Of a DNA stretch of 64,000 nt, positions 34,318-43,441 are shown one piece after another. A program made the translations under genes and the position numbers. The DNA comes from Fictibacillus phosphorivorans (GTDB lineage: Bacteria > Bacillota > Bacilli > Bacillales > Fictibacillaceae): the NCBI RefSeq assembly GCF_001619875.1, contig NZ_LRFC01000038.1, positions 558,001-622,000 of the forward strand, in the 5' to 3' direction. How positions within the stretch are numbered: position 1 is the first letter of the stretch; each line of letters begins with the position of its first letter. The notes beneath the pieces are model-generated. The model was not told the DNA's origin and ran no database searches. It was given only the letters and a program-made list of their open reading frames with translations.

Positions 34318-34898
34318 GAGGGAAACACACCCTCTAGTTCTTTATGCAGCGAGCCAATGCGCGGGTGTGCCCGGCCGCTTGAAGTGACAACTGCAGCTAT
34401 GACAATTTCGTCATTTCTTGGAGCGTCAGGGATTCTTACTTCAAAGGTCATATGATGGCTTCTAATTTTCGGATCCATCTTATGCTTGATAGCTAAGTCT
34501 AGACTGCTTCCTGCTGCACCTCTTTTTTCTGCCGATGGAAGCAAAGTTTCTGCTTGGTCACATTGGGAACGAAACGGGTTGCCAAAGGTAAGAGTATGAA
34601 TAATGGCAGAGCCATGTTCAATTTCTCCGTCGAGGCCTACTAAAGCTCCCTTACCGTATGCTTCGACTTCCTGACCTGAAATTCCTAAGGCTGCTATTGC
34701 CTTTTGTGGTAATATCTCGCCAAGTTTTTCAGAATAAGTTTTAATGAGAGGCAGTAGATCCTCTACATATTTCCCTGCATAAGGATTTTTAATAACAGCT
34801 AAAGCGGCAGCAATACGTACTGGTTTAGCAGATTTCTTAAATCCTTCAATAAATGTTTCTTCACAGATCGTTACGACTTTTCTAATCTCAAGTTCCAT
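34314..34898 (-). CDS. AA_synth family protein (PF06684-like)
   Basis: 194 residues, soluble. The sequence ALGISGQEVEAYGKGALVG and GSSLDLAIKHKMD match my memory of the 'amino acid synthesis' family, whose true reaction is not established. Members often travel with TRAP transporters and dicarboxylate or hydantoin enzymes. AAAGGAGG precedes the start, and it is the first gene of the minus-strand operon, controlled by a TTGGATACAAT site at 34926-34936. Confidence 0.65.
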   Translation of the reverse strand: MELEIRKVVTICEETFIEGFKKSAKPVRIAAALAVIKNPYAGKYVEDLLPLIKTYSEKLGEILPQKAIAALGISGQEVEAYGKGALVGLDGEIEHGSAIIHTLTFGNPFRSQCDQAETLLPSAEKRGAAGSSLDLAIKHKMDPKIRSHHMTFEVRIPDAPRNDEIVIAAVVTSSGRAHPRIGSLHKELEGVFPS

Positions 34899-34920
34899 CG
34901 TTTCACCTCCTTTAATTTTT

Positions 34921-34936
34921 GGATCTTGGATACAAT
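34921..34936 (-). promoter_or_regulatory. GntR/FCD-type operator, site 1
   Basis: TTGGATACAAT at 34926-34936, preceded by an extra GGAT, lies 28 bp upstream of the AA_synth gene. Same motif as sites 2-5. Confidence 0.55.
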
Positions 34937-35088
34937 TTAAAAAAACAGATGTCCTAATCTTTAGATGTTAAAAAGAGTATAACAAAACTATAAAGTATTG
35001 TGAATACTTAAAAAATTAATAAAAATAAAAATTTTCTGTTTTCTTTTATGATTACATTTAGTATATTGGAAATTAAGTATAAAACTAA

Positions 35089-35103
35089 GATTGGATACAA
35101 TCC
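35089..35103 (+). promoter_or_regulatory. GntR/FCD-type operator, site 2
   Basis: GATTGGATACAATCC: arms GATTG (35089-35093) and CAATC (35098-35102). It lies just before the ribosome binding site of dctQ. Sites 1 and 2 therefore frame the divergent TRAP operons. Confidence 0.65.
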
Positions 35104-35124
35104 ATCAAAAAGGAGTTGAATGGA

Positions 35125-35688
35125 ATGAAACTCTTTAAATGGCTTGATCGCATCGAAGAAATACTAGCAGGGACGCTGTTTATTGGAGGGGTACTGGTAA
35201 GTTTGTATGGAGTATTCACAAGGTATGTGTTAAATGCACCTCAAGCTTGGATTACGGAAATTTTTGAGTTTTTACTTGTTTGGTCTATTTTTATCGGGTT
35301 CGGTATGGCTTTAAAAGACAATAGACATATCCAAGTAGAATTAGTATTCGATATGTTATCCACCACTTTTAAGAAAACCTTAGCTGCAATAAGTAATATA
35401 ATAGGTGGTATCTACTCCTTCTATTTAACTTTTTCATCTTTTGAATTGATAACGCTTACAAAACTACAAGGAATTAAAACAATTGATGTTGGTATTCCGT
35501 TATGGATAACTTATTTAATATTACCTATTGGTATGGGACTGCTGGGTATTTATTTCTTCGTTAAAGCAGCTAAAGCAATCCGCGGGGACAAGAGTGAAAT
35601 TACAGGCGAACTTGAAGTCATGTATGAGACCTTAATAAAAAATGATGAGTTAGAAACTGAAACTAAAAAGAAAGGGGTAGGAGCATGA
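35125..35688 (+). CDS. dctQ: TRAP transporter small membrane subunit DctQ
   Basis: 187 residues with four predicted helices (ILAGTLFIGGVLVSLYGVF first) and the DctQ-type sequence NAPQAWITEIFEFLLVW. The ATG at 35125 has AAGGAG at nine bases; the TTG at 35116 would start inside that site. It overlaps dctM by ATGA. Confidence 0.9.
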   Translation: MKLFKWLDRIEEILAGTLFIGGVLVSLYGVFTRYVLNAPQAWITEIFEFLLVWSIFIGFGMALKDNRHIQVELVFDMLSTTFKKTLAAISNIIGGIYSFYLTFSSFELITLTKLQGIKTIDVGIPLWITYLILPIGMGLLGIYFFVKAAKAIRGDKSEITGELEVMYETLIKNDELETETKKKGVGA

Positions 35689-36953
35689 GTCCTGTACTAG
35701 TATTATTTTTATTGTTTGCCTTTCTTTGCTTAATCAGGGTCCCTATTGCGATCTCTTTAGGTTTATCGAGTGTAATCGCTCTTTCTATGATTGATTTTAC
35801 CCTCTATACAGTTATCCAAAAAATGTTTAACTCACTGAATTCTGCCACGCTTATGGCGATTCCTGGATTCGTTTTTGCCGGGATTATCATGTCAAAAGGC
35901 GGGATATCTAAATACTTAATCGAATCATTGAGATCATGGGTTGGTCATATTTCAGGCGGCCTAGCTGTTGTAACCATTCTTTCATGTATGATATTTGCGG
36001 CTATTTCCGGTTCGAGTCCGGCAACTGCAGCTGCTATAGGGAGCATTATGATTCCAGGTATGGTACAAGCAGGATATGATAAAAAGTATGCAATGGGTTT
36101 GGTGGCAGCATCAGGAACACTAGGAATCTTAATTCCTCCCTCAATACCTCTTATCATCTATGCCTCAGTAGCAGAAGAATCAGTAGGTAAGCTATTTGCT
36201 GCTGGAGTAATTCCTGGATTGCTGCTAGGTGGGATTCTTCTCGTTTCTGCGATTATTCACGCAAGAATAAAGAAATATGGAAAATTACCGAAAGAGAGTA
36301 TGGAACAGCGTGTAAAAAAGACATTAAAGGCCATACCTGGTTTTTTGCTTCCAATTATCATTCTTGGCGGGATTTATTCTGGTATCGTAACGCCTACAGA
36401 AGCAGCATTTCTTGCTTGTCTATATGGCGTGGTCGTATCTGTATTTATTTACAAAGAACTATCATTCCCCGTATTTAGAGAAGTACTGAAGGAATCTATT
36501 AATATTACATCTATGATATTCCTAGTTATCGCATCTGCAATGATCTTTGGAATGTTTCTTACTACAGAACAAGTTCCTCAAGCTTTCGCACAATGGATTG
36601 AAGAAAGTACGACGAATAAGTGGATCTTCATGCTTGGTGTGAACTTCATGTTCTTTATCATGGGAATGTTCTTAGAGGCCGTGGCTATTATCTTGATCAC
36701 ACTGCCAATCTTATTACCTGTATTGGTGATGTTTGATATTAACGTCATTCATTTTGCGATCATTATGACGATTAATATGGAATTAGCAATGATCACTCCG
36801 CCGGTAGGGCTGAATCTATTTGTGGTAAGCGGTATATCCAGAGAAAAAGTAGGCGCTGTCGTAAAGGGAGTTATGCCATTCTTTGCACTGATGATCTTAG
36901 CTTTAATCCTAGTTGTCATTTTCCCGCAACTTTCCTTATATCTAGCAAAATAA
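35685..36953 (+). CDS. dctM: TRAP transporter large membrane subunit DctM
   Basis: 422 residues, about 12 helices, with typical features ISGSSPATAAAIGSIMIPGM, GILIPPSIPLIIYA and ITPPVGLNLFVVSG. It is the sodium-coupled transport subunit and works with DctQ and the DctP lipoprotein encoded divergently. A GntR gene follows after 39 bp. Confidence 0.9.
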   Translation: MSPVLVLFLLFAFLCLIRVPIAISLGLSSVIALSMIDFTLYTVIQKMFNSLNSATLMAIPGFVFAGIIMSKGGISKYLIESLRSWVGHISGGLAVVTILSCMIFAAISGSSPATAAAIGSIMIPGMVQAGYDKKYAMGLVAASGTLGILIPPSIPLIIYASVAEESVGKLFAAGVIPGLLLGGILLVSAIIHARIKKYGKLPKESMEQRVKKTLKAIPGFLLPIIILGGIYSGIVTPTEAAFLACLYGVVVSVFIYKELSFPVFREVLKESINITSMIFLVIASAMIFGMFLTTEQVPQAFAQWIEESTTNKWIFMLGVNFMFFIMGMFLEAVAIILITLPILLPVLVMFDINVIHFAIIMTINMELAMITPPVGLNLFVVSGISREKVGAVVKGVMPFFALMILALILVVIFPQLSLYLAK

Positions 36954-36992
36954 AAAACTACAAAATCAGCACAGAACTTGAGAGGTACAAAA

Positions 36993-37637
36993 ATGAAACA
37001 ATCTATTGATTTTACAACATTGCAGGAAAAAGTAACTGCGACAATAAGAGAAGCCATCTTCACTCAAACATTTAAGCCTGGTGAACGACTCATTCAAGAT
37101 GAACTTGCAGCAAAACTGGGTGTAAGCAGAATGCCTATACGAGAAGCATTGCGTTGCCTCGAGAGAGAAGGGTTAGTTGAGGTGCTTCCTCATAAAGGTG
37201 CTCAAGTAATTGGGATTTCCAAAGAGGATATTGAAGAGCTCTATTATCTTCGTTCCTTTCTTGAAGGAGTGACGGTTCAGAAATCGATGAATTTCCTTAC
37301 ATCAGGTGACAGGGAAGAATTGCAGCACCTTGTAGAAAAAATGGATCAAGATATCCGCAATAACAATCTCGATCTATTCGTTACTCACAATCAGGAGTTT
37401 CATACTTTACTGCAAAAAGGGTGCAGCTGGAAAAAAGTGAAGATGCTTAATAAGCAATTTATTGAAGGATACCCAGCGCATGTTCCAAGTTTAATTCCTC
37501 ATTCTATGCAGGTTTCGAATGAAGAACATAAAGCGATGCTGGAAGCCCTTGACCAAAAAGATCCTGTAAAATTACGTCAACTTGTTGAACTTCATATTAT
37601 GAGAGCTGGAGAAAAGCTTACTCAATTAATTGAGTAA
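36993..37637 (+). CDS. GntR family regulator with FCD domain (2)
   Basis: 214 residues. HTH: AAKLGVSRMPIREALRCLERE; FCD histidines in EFHTLL, EEHKAM and ELHIMRAG. It is a close paralogue of the regulator at 41519 (shared GVSRMP and LPHKGA/EPHKGA segments). Start at 36993 is chosen because AGAGGT lies six bases upstream; the TTG at 36978 is within reach of no site. The last codons form part of a perfect 22-bp palindrome. Confidence 0.85.
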   Translation: MKQSIDFTTLQEKVTATIREAIFTQTFKPGERLIQDELAAKLGVSRMPIREALRCLEREGLVEVLPHKGAQVIGISKEDIEELYYLRSFLEGVTVQKSMNFLTSGDREELQHLVEKMDQDIRNNNLDLFVTHNQEFHTLLQKGCSWKKVKMLNKQFIEGYPAHVPSLIPHSMQVSNEEHKAMLEALDQKDPVKLRQLVELHIMRAGEKLTQLIE

Positions 37638-37638
37638 G
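37617..37638. promoter_or_regulatory. Perfect 22-bp palindrome over the end of a GntR gene
   Basis: Bases 37617-37627 and 37628-37638 are exact reverse complements; the centre is AATTAATT and the outer arms CTTACTC / GAGTAAG. It encodes the last residues LTQLIE and the stop. No T run follows, so it is more likely an operator or a 3' mRNA stem than a terminator. Confidence 0.7.
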
Positions 37639-37671
37639 TTCGTTCTTCGCTTAAAATTGGATCCAATATCC
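37630..37671 (+). promoter_or_regulatory. Promoter with GntR/FCD-type operator, site 3
   Basis: TTGAGT (37630-37635) and TAAAAT (37652-37657) at 16 bp. The 12-bp palindrome ATTGGATCCAAT (37656-37667) overlaps the -10 end, and GGAT-N5-ATCC spans 37659-37671. Binding there would block transcription of the CitE-PrpD-SLC13 genes. Confidence 0.6.
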
Positions 37672-37691
37672 TTAAAACGGAGGTTCTTTAT

Positions 37692-38576
37692 ATGAATACT
37701 CATTTTCGATCTTATTTATTTGTACCCGCTGCCTCAATAAAAATTATGGATAAGGCACTAAACAGCGAGGCGGATAGCATAATTGTTGATTTTGAAGATG
37801 CTGTAGCACTTGCTGAAAAAGAAGCCTCAAGAGAAAGAGCCAAAAGCCATCTGCTTAGCAGACAAAACGAAAAAACAGTCTTTATTAGAATCAATGACAT
37901 TACAACACCTTTTTGGAAAGAAGATTTAGAAGCTGCCATTTTAGCTGGGGTTTCAGGCGTGATCGTTCCTAAAGCAGAAAATGCAGGGAATATGCAGGTA
38001 ATATGCCAAACAGCACTTTATTATTTAAACAAAGTGAACCGCACCCCTGATTCGTTTGAAGTATTGGCATTGATCGAAACAGCGCGTGGTGTGCATTTTG
38101 CCTATGAAATTGCTTCTTCCCATTACCTAGTGAAACGTCTCGTTTTTGGTTCCATTGATTATTCTCTCGATGTGAATTGTGAATTAACTCCTCATGGAAC
38201 GGAGCTGCTATTTGCTAGATCCCAGATTGTTAATGCTTCAAAAGCTGCCGGTATCGATAGCCCTGTTGATGCCGTTTATCCTGATTTTCAAAATGAACAC
38301 GGATTGAAAAATGAGGCGGAACGCGCAAAATCTCTCGGATTCACCGCAAAACTCGCTATTCACCCTAAACAAATTCCTATCATCCATGACACCTACACAC
38401 CTACACAACAAGAAGTTGAATCGGCACTTGAAATCGTAAAAGCATTTGAAGAAGCAGAACAGCAAAATATCGCTTCTATTTCAGTTGGAGGAAAGCTTGT
38501 TGATTATCCCGTTTATAAAAAAGCAAAAGCCCAACTGCAATTCCTGAATAGGGAAGGAGAGCAAAAAGTATGGTAA
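37692..38576 (+). CDS. HpcH/HpaI (CitE-like) acyl-CoA lyase
   Basis: 294 residues. RSYLFVPA at the N-terminus, VDFEDAVALAEK, LIETARGV (catalytic/metal Glu) and FGSIDYSLDV (metal Asp) are CitE/malyl-CoA lyase landmarks. The family splits or forms citryl-, malyl-, methylmalyl- or citramalyl-CoA by a Claisen reaction. A SucCD-like CoA ligase lies 3.7 kb downstream and the usual citrate lyase partners (CitD, CitF) are absent, so a malyl-CoA or citramalyl-CoA substrate is more likely. It overlaps the PrpD gene by 7 bp. Confidence 0.8.
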   Translation: MNTHFRSYLFVPAASIKIMDKALNSEADSIIVDFEDAVALAEKEASRERAKSHLLSRQNEKTVFIRINDITTPFWKEDLEAAILAGVSGVIVPKAENAGNMQVICQTALYYLNKVNRTPDSFEVLALIETARGVHFAYEIASSHYLVKRLVFGSIDYSLDVNCELTPHGTELLFARSQIVNASKAAGIDSPVDAVYPDFQNEHGLKNEAERAKSLGFTAKLAIHPKQIPIIHDTYTPTQQEVESALEIVKAFEEAEQQNIASISVGGKLVDYPVYKKAKAQLQFLNREGEQKVW

Positions 38577-39922
38577 CAAAATCGTTAGTCACTCAAATTA
38601 TTGAAACACGGTATGAAGATATAAGTGAGAATGCTCTTTATGAAGCAAAGCGCAGTCTGTTAAATTGGCTTGGTGTCGCCATTGGAGCTGCAAATCATGA
38701 ATCCATGGACAAACTTTTTGCCGTCGCTAAACGGATGGGCAGTCAACCCCAAGCCACAGTTTTTGGCAGAGAAGAAAAAACAGATCTCCTATTTGCATCA
38801 TTATTAAACGGTATGTCCTCTCATGTATACGATTTTGATGATACGCTGCTTGATACAGTCCTACATCCTTCAGCTCCTGTATTTCCAGCTATTCTGGCTG
38901 TGGCTGAAAACAAAGGGAAAAGCGGAAAAGATGTGCTTGAAGCTTTTGTAATTGGATGTGAGGTAGAAGCCCGGCTTGCACTAGCCGTTTATCCATCCCA
39001 CTATTGGAGAGGCTGGCACATTACAGGAAGTGTCGGCGGGATTGGAGCAGCTGTGGCGGTCAGTAAATTATTAGATCTGGATCATGAAAAAACGTCTTTT
39101 GCGATCGGGATTGCTGCAACTGAGCCTGTAGGTTTAAGAGAAATGTTCGGAACGATGACTAAACCATTTCATCCTGGAAAAGCGGCGATGAACGGCTTGC
39201 TGGCAGCACTTATGGCTGAGCAGGGGTTCACAAGTTCTCATCAATCCTTAGAAGCAGAACGTGGATTCGTAAACGTTCTTTCAGAGGAAAACAAACTGGA
39301 CATTCTGACGGAAAAATGGAATGAAAAATGGGAAGTAGAAAAGAACAGTTATAAACCATTTGCAAGTGGAATCGTCACACACCCAGCAATTGATGCGATT
39401 ATCTCCTTACAATCTAGATTTCAATTTAAACACGATCAAGTTGTCTCGATTCACATTATAGGACATCCTCTTGTAAAAGAACTGACAGGCAAACAAGTTC
39501 TTAATACCGGACTGGAAGGTAAGTTCAGCGTCTTTCACTGTGTAGCTGCAGCATTTATTTACGGAAAAGCAGGTGTTGATCAGTTTACCGATGAGTGTGT
39601 TAATAATGAAACAATAAAGAATTTACGTAAAAAGATCACATTAGAAGTGGACGAAAAGAAAAAAGAAGATCAAGTGGAATTAATTATTAAACTAGCAGAT
39701 GGCAGAGAATTTACTGAATTTGTAGAACATGCTATCGGAAGTGCGGATAAACCGATGACGAATGACCAGCTCATCGATAAATTTCTTGATGTTACAGGAG
39801 ACATAATTAGTTCTGATGCAAAAAGAGAACTGGTGGATCTAATCTATAAGATAGAGGAACTGGAGAATCTAACTCCTTTCTTTGAATTGTGCCAGCCTGC
39901 AAAGTCGTTAAATAAGCATTAA
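38570..39922 (+). CDS. MmgE/PrpD family protein (1)
   Basis: 450 residues, all-helical N-terminal part followed by an alpha/beta lid, as in the family. Landmarks: HVYDFDDTLLDTVLHPSAPV, WHITGSVGGIGAA and KPFHPGKAAMNG. Known members are 2-methylcitrate dehydratase, cis-aconitate decarboxylase and iminodisuccinate epimerase, so the reaction cannot be fixed from sequence. It overlaps the CitE-like gene and precedes the carrier by 45 bp. A second family member is at 44356. Confidence 0.85.
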   Translation: MVTKSLVTQIIETRYEDISENALYEAKRSLLNWLGVAIGAANHESMDKLFAVAKRMGSQPQATVFGREEKTDLLFASLLNGMSSHVYDFDDTLLDTVLHPSAPVFPAILAVAENKGKSGKDVLEAFVIGCEVEARLALAVYPSHYWRGWHITGSVGGIGAAVAVSKLLDLDHEKTSFAIGIAATEPVGLREMFGTMTKPFHPGKAAMNGLLAALMAEQGFTSSHQSLEAERGFVNVLSEENKLDILTEKWNEKWEVEKNSYKPFASGIVTHPAIDAIISLQSRFQFKHDQVVSIHIIGHPLVKELTGKQVLNTGLEGKFSVFHCVAAAFIYGKAGVDQFTDECVNNETIKNLRKKITLEVDEKKKEDQVELIIKLADGREFTEFVEHAIGSADKPMTNDQLIDKFLDVTGDIISSDAKRELVDLIYKIEELENLTPFFELCQPAKSLNKH

Positions 39923-39967
39923 ACATATAAATTGTGTTCTCTTTGATGAGTTGAAAGGAGAGTACGT

Positions 39968-41434
39968 ATGAGTTCTCCAAAGCCTCGAGCAAATATAGAA
40001 CCTGTAACGGGCTCATCTGCTGTAACGAAAAATCATATTAAAAAAACACTTGTATTAATTCTGGGTGTAGCTCTTGCAGCTATTGTTTATAAAATTTTGC
40101 CGGCAGAATATGCTGAACCCGCGAGGATTATGCTGGCTTTTCTGGTACTTAGCGTTTTTTACTGGACGTTCGAACCGGTTCCTTTAGGTTTAACTGCCCT
40201 GCTGCTGCTCGTATTGATGCTGGTATTTCACGTTGTTTCAACTGATATTGTTTACAGCGGCTTCTCCTCTCCTGCTGTCTTTTTAATAATAGGTGGCATG
40301 ATGCTAGCAAAAGGAGTGAATGATACGCCGCTTGCCAGGCGTGTTGCTTACATTTTTTTGGCCAAGTGGGGAGGAAGCGCAAAAGGGTTATTAGCAAGTA
40401 TTATGATCATCCCGCAGATTCAATCTTTCTTTATTCCAGCCGCTGCGGTAAGAACGACATTGCTTCTGCCTGTGGCCCTCATGTCGCTCGATACGATTGG
40501 GGAAAGAGGGAATGGGAATCTTAAAAAAATGATCCTTTTAGGCGTTGCATTTGGAGGAACGATCAGTGGTACTGCAGTAATGACGGCGGCGATTGGCAAT
40601 ATATTAACCGTTGAATTATTAAAAGAGTTTGTTGGTATAAAAATCACGTATCTTCAGTGGTTTCTATATACGTTTCCGCTGTGGCTTGCGCTCATTCCTG
40701 TTGCCTGGTTGTTACTTATAAAGAAATTCCCTTTAACTGACAAGGAAAAAGAATTTCCTCATTTAAAAGCTGAGATGGGAAAAAAACTGGAGAACTTAGG
40801 GAAGATGAACAGTCAGGAAAAAAGGTGCTTAGTCATACTGATTTCCATCGTCAGTTTGTGGTTAACAGAGCCCTTTCATGGACTACATCCCAGTGTACCC
40901 GCATTAATTGGTGTTATCTTGATGGCTCTTCCTATTATTGGGTGCACTACATGGAATAACCTGATAAAAATCAATTTTGACACGGTTCTCTTGATGGGAG
41001 TTACCTTATCACTTGGGTATGCTTTTAATGAATCAGGTGCCGCCAAGCTTGTCGGGGAAAGCTTAAGTGCTGGATGGATCATCGAGCTTCTGAGATCTCC
41101 GTTAATAGCGGTAGCCATCGTATTAATCATTACACACATCTTGCATCTGGCTGTAGCCAATGTATCAACTGCAGTCGTTACGCTAATCCCTATTTTTATT
41201 GGACTTGCTGCCAAAGCAGGAGCGGACCCGGCATTAATCTGTATTACCGCTTCATTAGCTTGCTTGCATGGCTATATTCTTGTTGTTGAAGCAACTCCTA
41301 ATATCATTGTCCATAGCTCAGGTGAAATCGAACAAAAGGAATTTTTGATTCCCGGAGTCATTCTTACACTCATTATGAGTATTTTTACTATTTTTTTAGC
41401 GGCAACTTGGTGGAAGTGGATAGGTTTTCTGTAA
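39968..41434 (+). CDS. SLC13/DASS family carboxylate transporter
   Basis: 488 residues with 11-13 predicted helices after a short polar tail. The two substrate/sodium loops are recognisable: SGTAVMTAAIGN near residue 200 and VANVSTAVVTLIPI near 395. Such carriers import di- and tricarboxylates with sodium or protons. It gives the island a second uptake route beside the TRAP system, perhaps for a tricarboxylate. GAAAGGAG precedes the start. Confidence 0.85.
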   Translation: MSSPKPRANIEPVTGSSAVTKNHIKKTLVLILGVALAAIVYKILPAEYAEPARIMLAFLVLSVFYWTFEPVPLGLTALLLLVLMLVFHVVSTDIVYSGFSSPAVFLIIGGMMLAKGVNDTPLARRVAYIFLAKWGGSAKGLLASIMIIPQIQSFFIPAAAVRTTLLLPVALMSLDTIGERGNGNLKKMILLGVAFGGTISGTAVMTAAIGNILTVELLKEFVGIKITYLQWFLYTFPLWLALIPVAWLLLIKKFPLTDKEKEFPHLKAEMGKKLENLGKMNSQEKRCLVILISIVSLWLTEPFHGLHPSVPALIGVILMALPIIGCTTWNNLIKINFDTVLLMGVTLSLGYAFNESGAAKLVGESLSAGWIIELLRSPLIAVAIVLIITHILHLAVANVSTAVVTLIPIFIGLAAKAGADPALICITASLACLHGYILVVEATPNIIVHSSGEIEQKEFLIPGVILTLIMSIFTIFLAATWWKWIGFL

Positions 41435-41465
41435 AAAGAAGTCTGAATATTATAGACATTTTATT

Positions 41466-41480
41466 TTGGATCCTGTATCC
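41466..41480 (+). promoter_or_regulatory. GntR/FCD-type operator, site 4
   Basis: TTGGATCCTGTATCC: GGAT-N5-ATCC at 41468-41480, 38 bp before the third GntR gene. It suggests auto-regulation. Confidence 0.5.
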
Positions 41481-41518
41481 TAAATACAAATTAGAAACAA
41501 AGGAAGGTACTATACAGA

Positions 41519-42184
41519 ATGCCGCCAAAGTATGATTTACGGATTGAAAATAGAGATACTCTTCACTTAAAAGTATCAAATGTGATAAGAGAAGCCATTA
41601 TTAGAGGTGACTTTAAGCCAGGAGAACGTTTAAAGCAATCTGAACTCGCGGATACGCTAGGCGTAAGCCGAATGCCGGTCAGAGAAGCATTTCGAAAACT
41701 GGAATCTGAGGGACTTATCGAGCTGGAGCCACATAAGGGAGCTATCGTAAAATCAATTCAAGTCAATGATATTGAAGAGATCTACACATTACGAGCAGAG
41801 CTTGAAAAGATGGCCGTCTATCAAAGTATTGATTATTTTTCAGAATCAGATTTGAAAGAATTAAATGAATTAGTGAACAACATGGATGCTGCAGAAGATG
41901 TTGAGGACTTTGTTTTGTATAACATTGAATTTCACAAACTCTTAATCAAGCGGTGCAATTGGAACAGACTAAACACGTTTATCAGCACATTATGGAGCGG
42001 TTTTCCTCAGCAGACTCCGCATCTGATTAAAGGGCAGACGAAAACATCTAACAAAGAACATCGTCAAATCGTAGAGGCTATCATGAAGAAGGATAAGGTG
42101 AAAGCTGGCGATCTCGTTTCGGACCATATTTTACGTACAGGACAACTATTAATAAAAAGCTTAAAAGTTGATGCGCGAAAATAG
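41519..42184 (+). CDS. GntR family regulator with FCD domain (3)
   Basis: 221 residues. HTH: ADTLGVSRMPVREAFRKLES; FCD histidines in EFHKLL, KEHRQIV and SDHILRTG. Its own gene and the CoA ligase operon directly downstream both carry the GGAT-N5-ATCC operator, so it or its paralogue at 36993 is the likely repressor. Ends in a hairpin terminator overlapping the stop codon. Confidence 0.85.
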   Translation: MPPKYDLRIENRDTLHLKVSNVIREAIIRGDFKPGERLKQSELADTLGVSRMPVREAFRKLESEGLIELEPHKGAIVKSIQVNDIEEIYTLRAELEKMAVYQSIDYFSESDLKELNELVNNMDAAEDVEDFVLYNIEFHKLLIKRCNWNRLNTFISTLWSGFPQQTPHLIKGQTKTSNKEHRQIVEAIMKKDKVKAGDLVSDHILRTGQLLIKSLKVDARK

Positions 42185-42197
42185 CGCGTTTCTTTTT
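42171..42197 (+). terminator. Terminator overlapping the GntR stop codon
   Basis: ATGCGC (42171-42176) pairs with GCGCGT (42184-42189) with one wobble, then TTCTTTTT. Confidence 0.55.
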
Positions 42198-42205
42198 AAG
42201 GGGAA

Positions 42206-42220
42206 TTGGATCCAATATCC
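42206..42220 (+). promoter_or_regulatory. GntR/FCD-type operator, site 5
   Basis: ATTGGATCCAATATCC-type site (GGAT-N5-ATCC at 42208-42220), the same as site 3, directly before the ribosome binding site of the CoA ligase operon. Confidence 0.65.
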
Positions 42221-42241
42221 ACAATAGGAGGGAAAGTTCAT

Positions 42242-43441
42242 ATGGGAAGAATGTTGGAAAATGCGAGTAAGAAATTATTAAAAGAAAACGGTATTCCTGC
42301 TCCAAATCATTGGGTGATCCATAAAAGTGACGAAATACAAGCGTTACATCTTAAGAAACCGTGCGTGTTAAAAGCATTGGTTCCTGTCGGGAAAAGAGGA
42401 AAGGCTGGGGCTATCAAGTTTGCAGACTCCGTACACGAAGCTCAAGAAAAAACGGAAGAACTGCTGAAAATGACAGTTAGAAATTATGAAGTGAATAGTG
42501 TCCTGCTAGAAGAAAAACTCGAAATCGCTGAAGAATGGTATATTTCCATCACGATTGATCCTCAAAAACAGATGCCGGTTATCATCGCAACAACTGAAGG
42601 AGGAGTAGAGGTAGAAGATCTTGTTAAGGAAGCTCCTGAAAAGGTAGTCATCTATCATGTGGAACCATTCTCCAAACTCTATTCCTATCAGGCGAAAGAA
42701 ATCTGGAGCAAACTTGGTGTAACAGGAAAACCTCTCATTCAAGCCACCACCGTTTTATGCGGACTTTATGACACCTTTTTAAAATACGACTGTTACATAT
42801 TGGAGATCAATCCGTTAGTGCTGACGAAAGATCAACAAGTTATGGCAGCGGCTTCTGTTATGGGTATTGATGACTCTGCGCTGTTTAGGCAGCCTGAGCT
42901 CGCAGGGCTAGTGGAATCGGGAAGTGAACGTTCGTGGAGGCCATTAACTGAACTTGAAAAAGCGATGGTTCAAGTGAATGATGCTGATTACAGAGGGACA
43001 GCCAGGTATACAGAAATGGATGGAGGCAGCATCGGTTTTATGTGCGGAGGGGGAGGAGGCAGCTTGCTCAGTTTTGATGCCCTTACCTTCTTAGGTGCAC
43101 AACCTGCGAACTACACGGAGACCGGTGGAAATCCTTCAGAAGAAAAAGTGTATGGTCTTACAAAAGGAATCCTTTCTAAAGAAGGAGTGAAAGGACTGTT
43201 TGTTGCTCACAACATTACAAACAATACACAAATCGATGTTATGGCTAGAGGTATTGTAAAGGCTGTTCAGGAGCTGGGAGTAAAACTTGATGAGTTTCCT
43301 ATTGTTGTCCGTGAAGCTGGTGTGAATGATGAAGAAGGCAAGCGGGTATTTGAAAGCGCTGGCATTACGTATTACGGGGAAGAAGTGACGATTGAACAAG
43401 CCGCCGCTGAAATGGTGAAAAAGATGGAAGGGGTGATCTAA
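42242..43441 (+). CDS. SucC-like CoA ligase beta subunit (ATP-grasp)
   Basis: 399 residues with an N-terminal ATP-grasp part (LLKENGIPAPNHWVIH, LKALVPVGKRGKAGAIKF, LEINPLVLT) and a C-terminal ligase domain (GGGGGSLLSFDAL, ETGGNPSEEKVYG). Such subunits with a SucD partner make succinyl-CoA; relatives make malyl-CoA. The housekeeping succinyl-CoA synthetase is normally encoded elsewhere, and the CitE-like lyase nearby argues for malyl-, citramalyl- or itaconyl-CoA formation. AGGAGGG before 42242 decides the start over the TTG at 42206, which lies in the operator. Confidence 0.8.
   Translation: MGRMLENASKKLLKENGIPAPNHWVIHKSDEIQALHLKKPCVLKALVPVGKRGKAGAIKFADSVHEAQEKTEELLKMTVRNYEVNSVLLEEKLEIAEEWYISITIDPQKQMPVIIATTEGGVEVEDLVKEAPEKVVIYHVEPFSKLYSYQAKEIWSKLGVTGKPLIQATTVLCGLYDTFLKYDCYILEINPLVLTKDQQVMAAASVMGIDDSALFRQPELAGLVESGSERSWRPLTELEKAMVQVNDADYRGTARYTEMDGGSIGFMCGGGGGSLLSFDALTFLGAQPANYTETGGNPSEEKVYGLTKGILSKEGVKGLFVAHNITNNTQIDVMARGIVKAVQELGVKLDEFPIVVREAGVNDEEGKRVFESAGITYYGEEVTIEQAAAEMVKKMEGVI

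Noticed and set aside
37692-38576. Citrate lyase beta subunit of a citrate fermentation operon
   Set aside because: No citD, citF, citC or citX genes are nearby; a stand-alone acyl-CoA lyase fits better.
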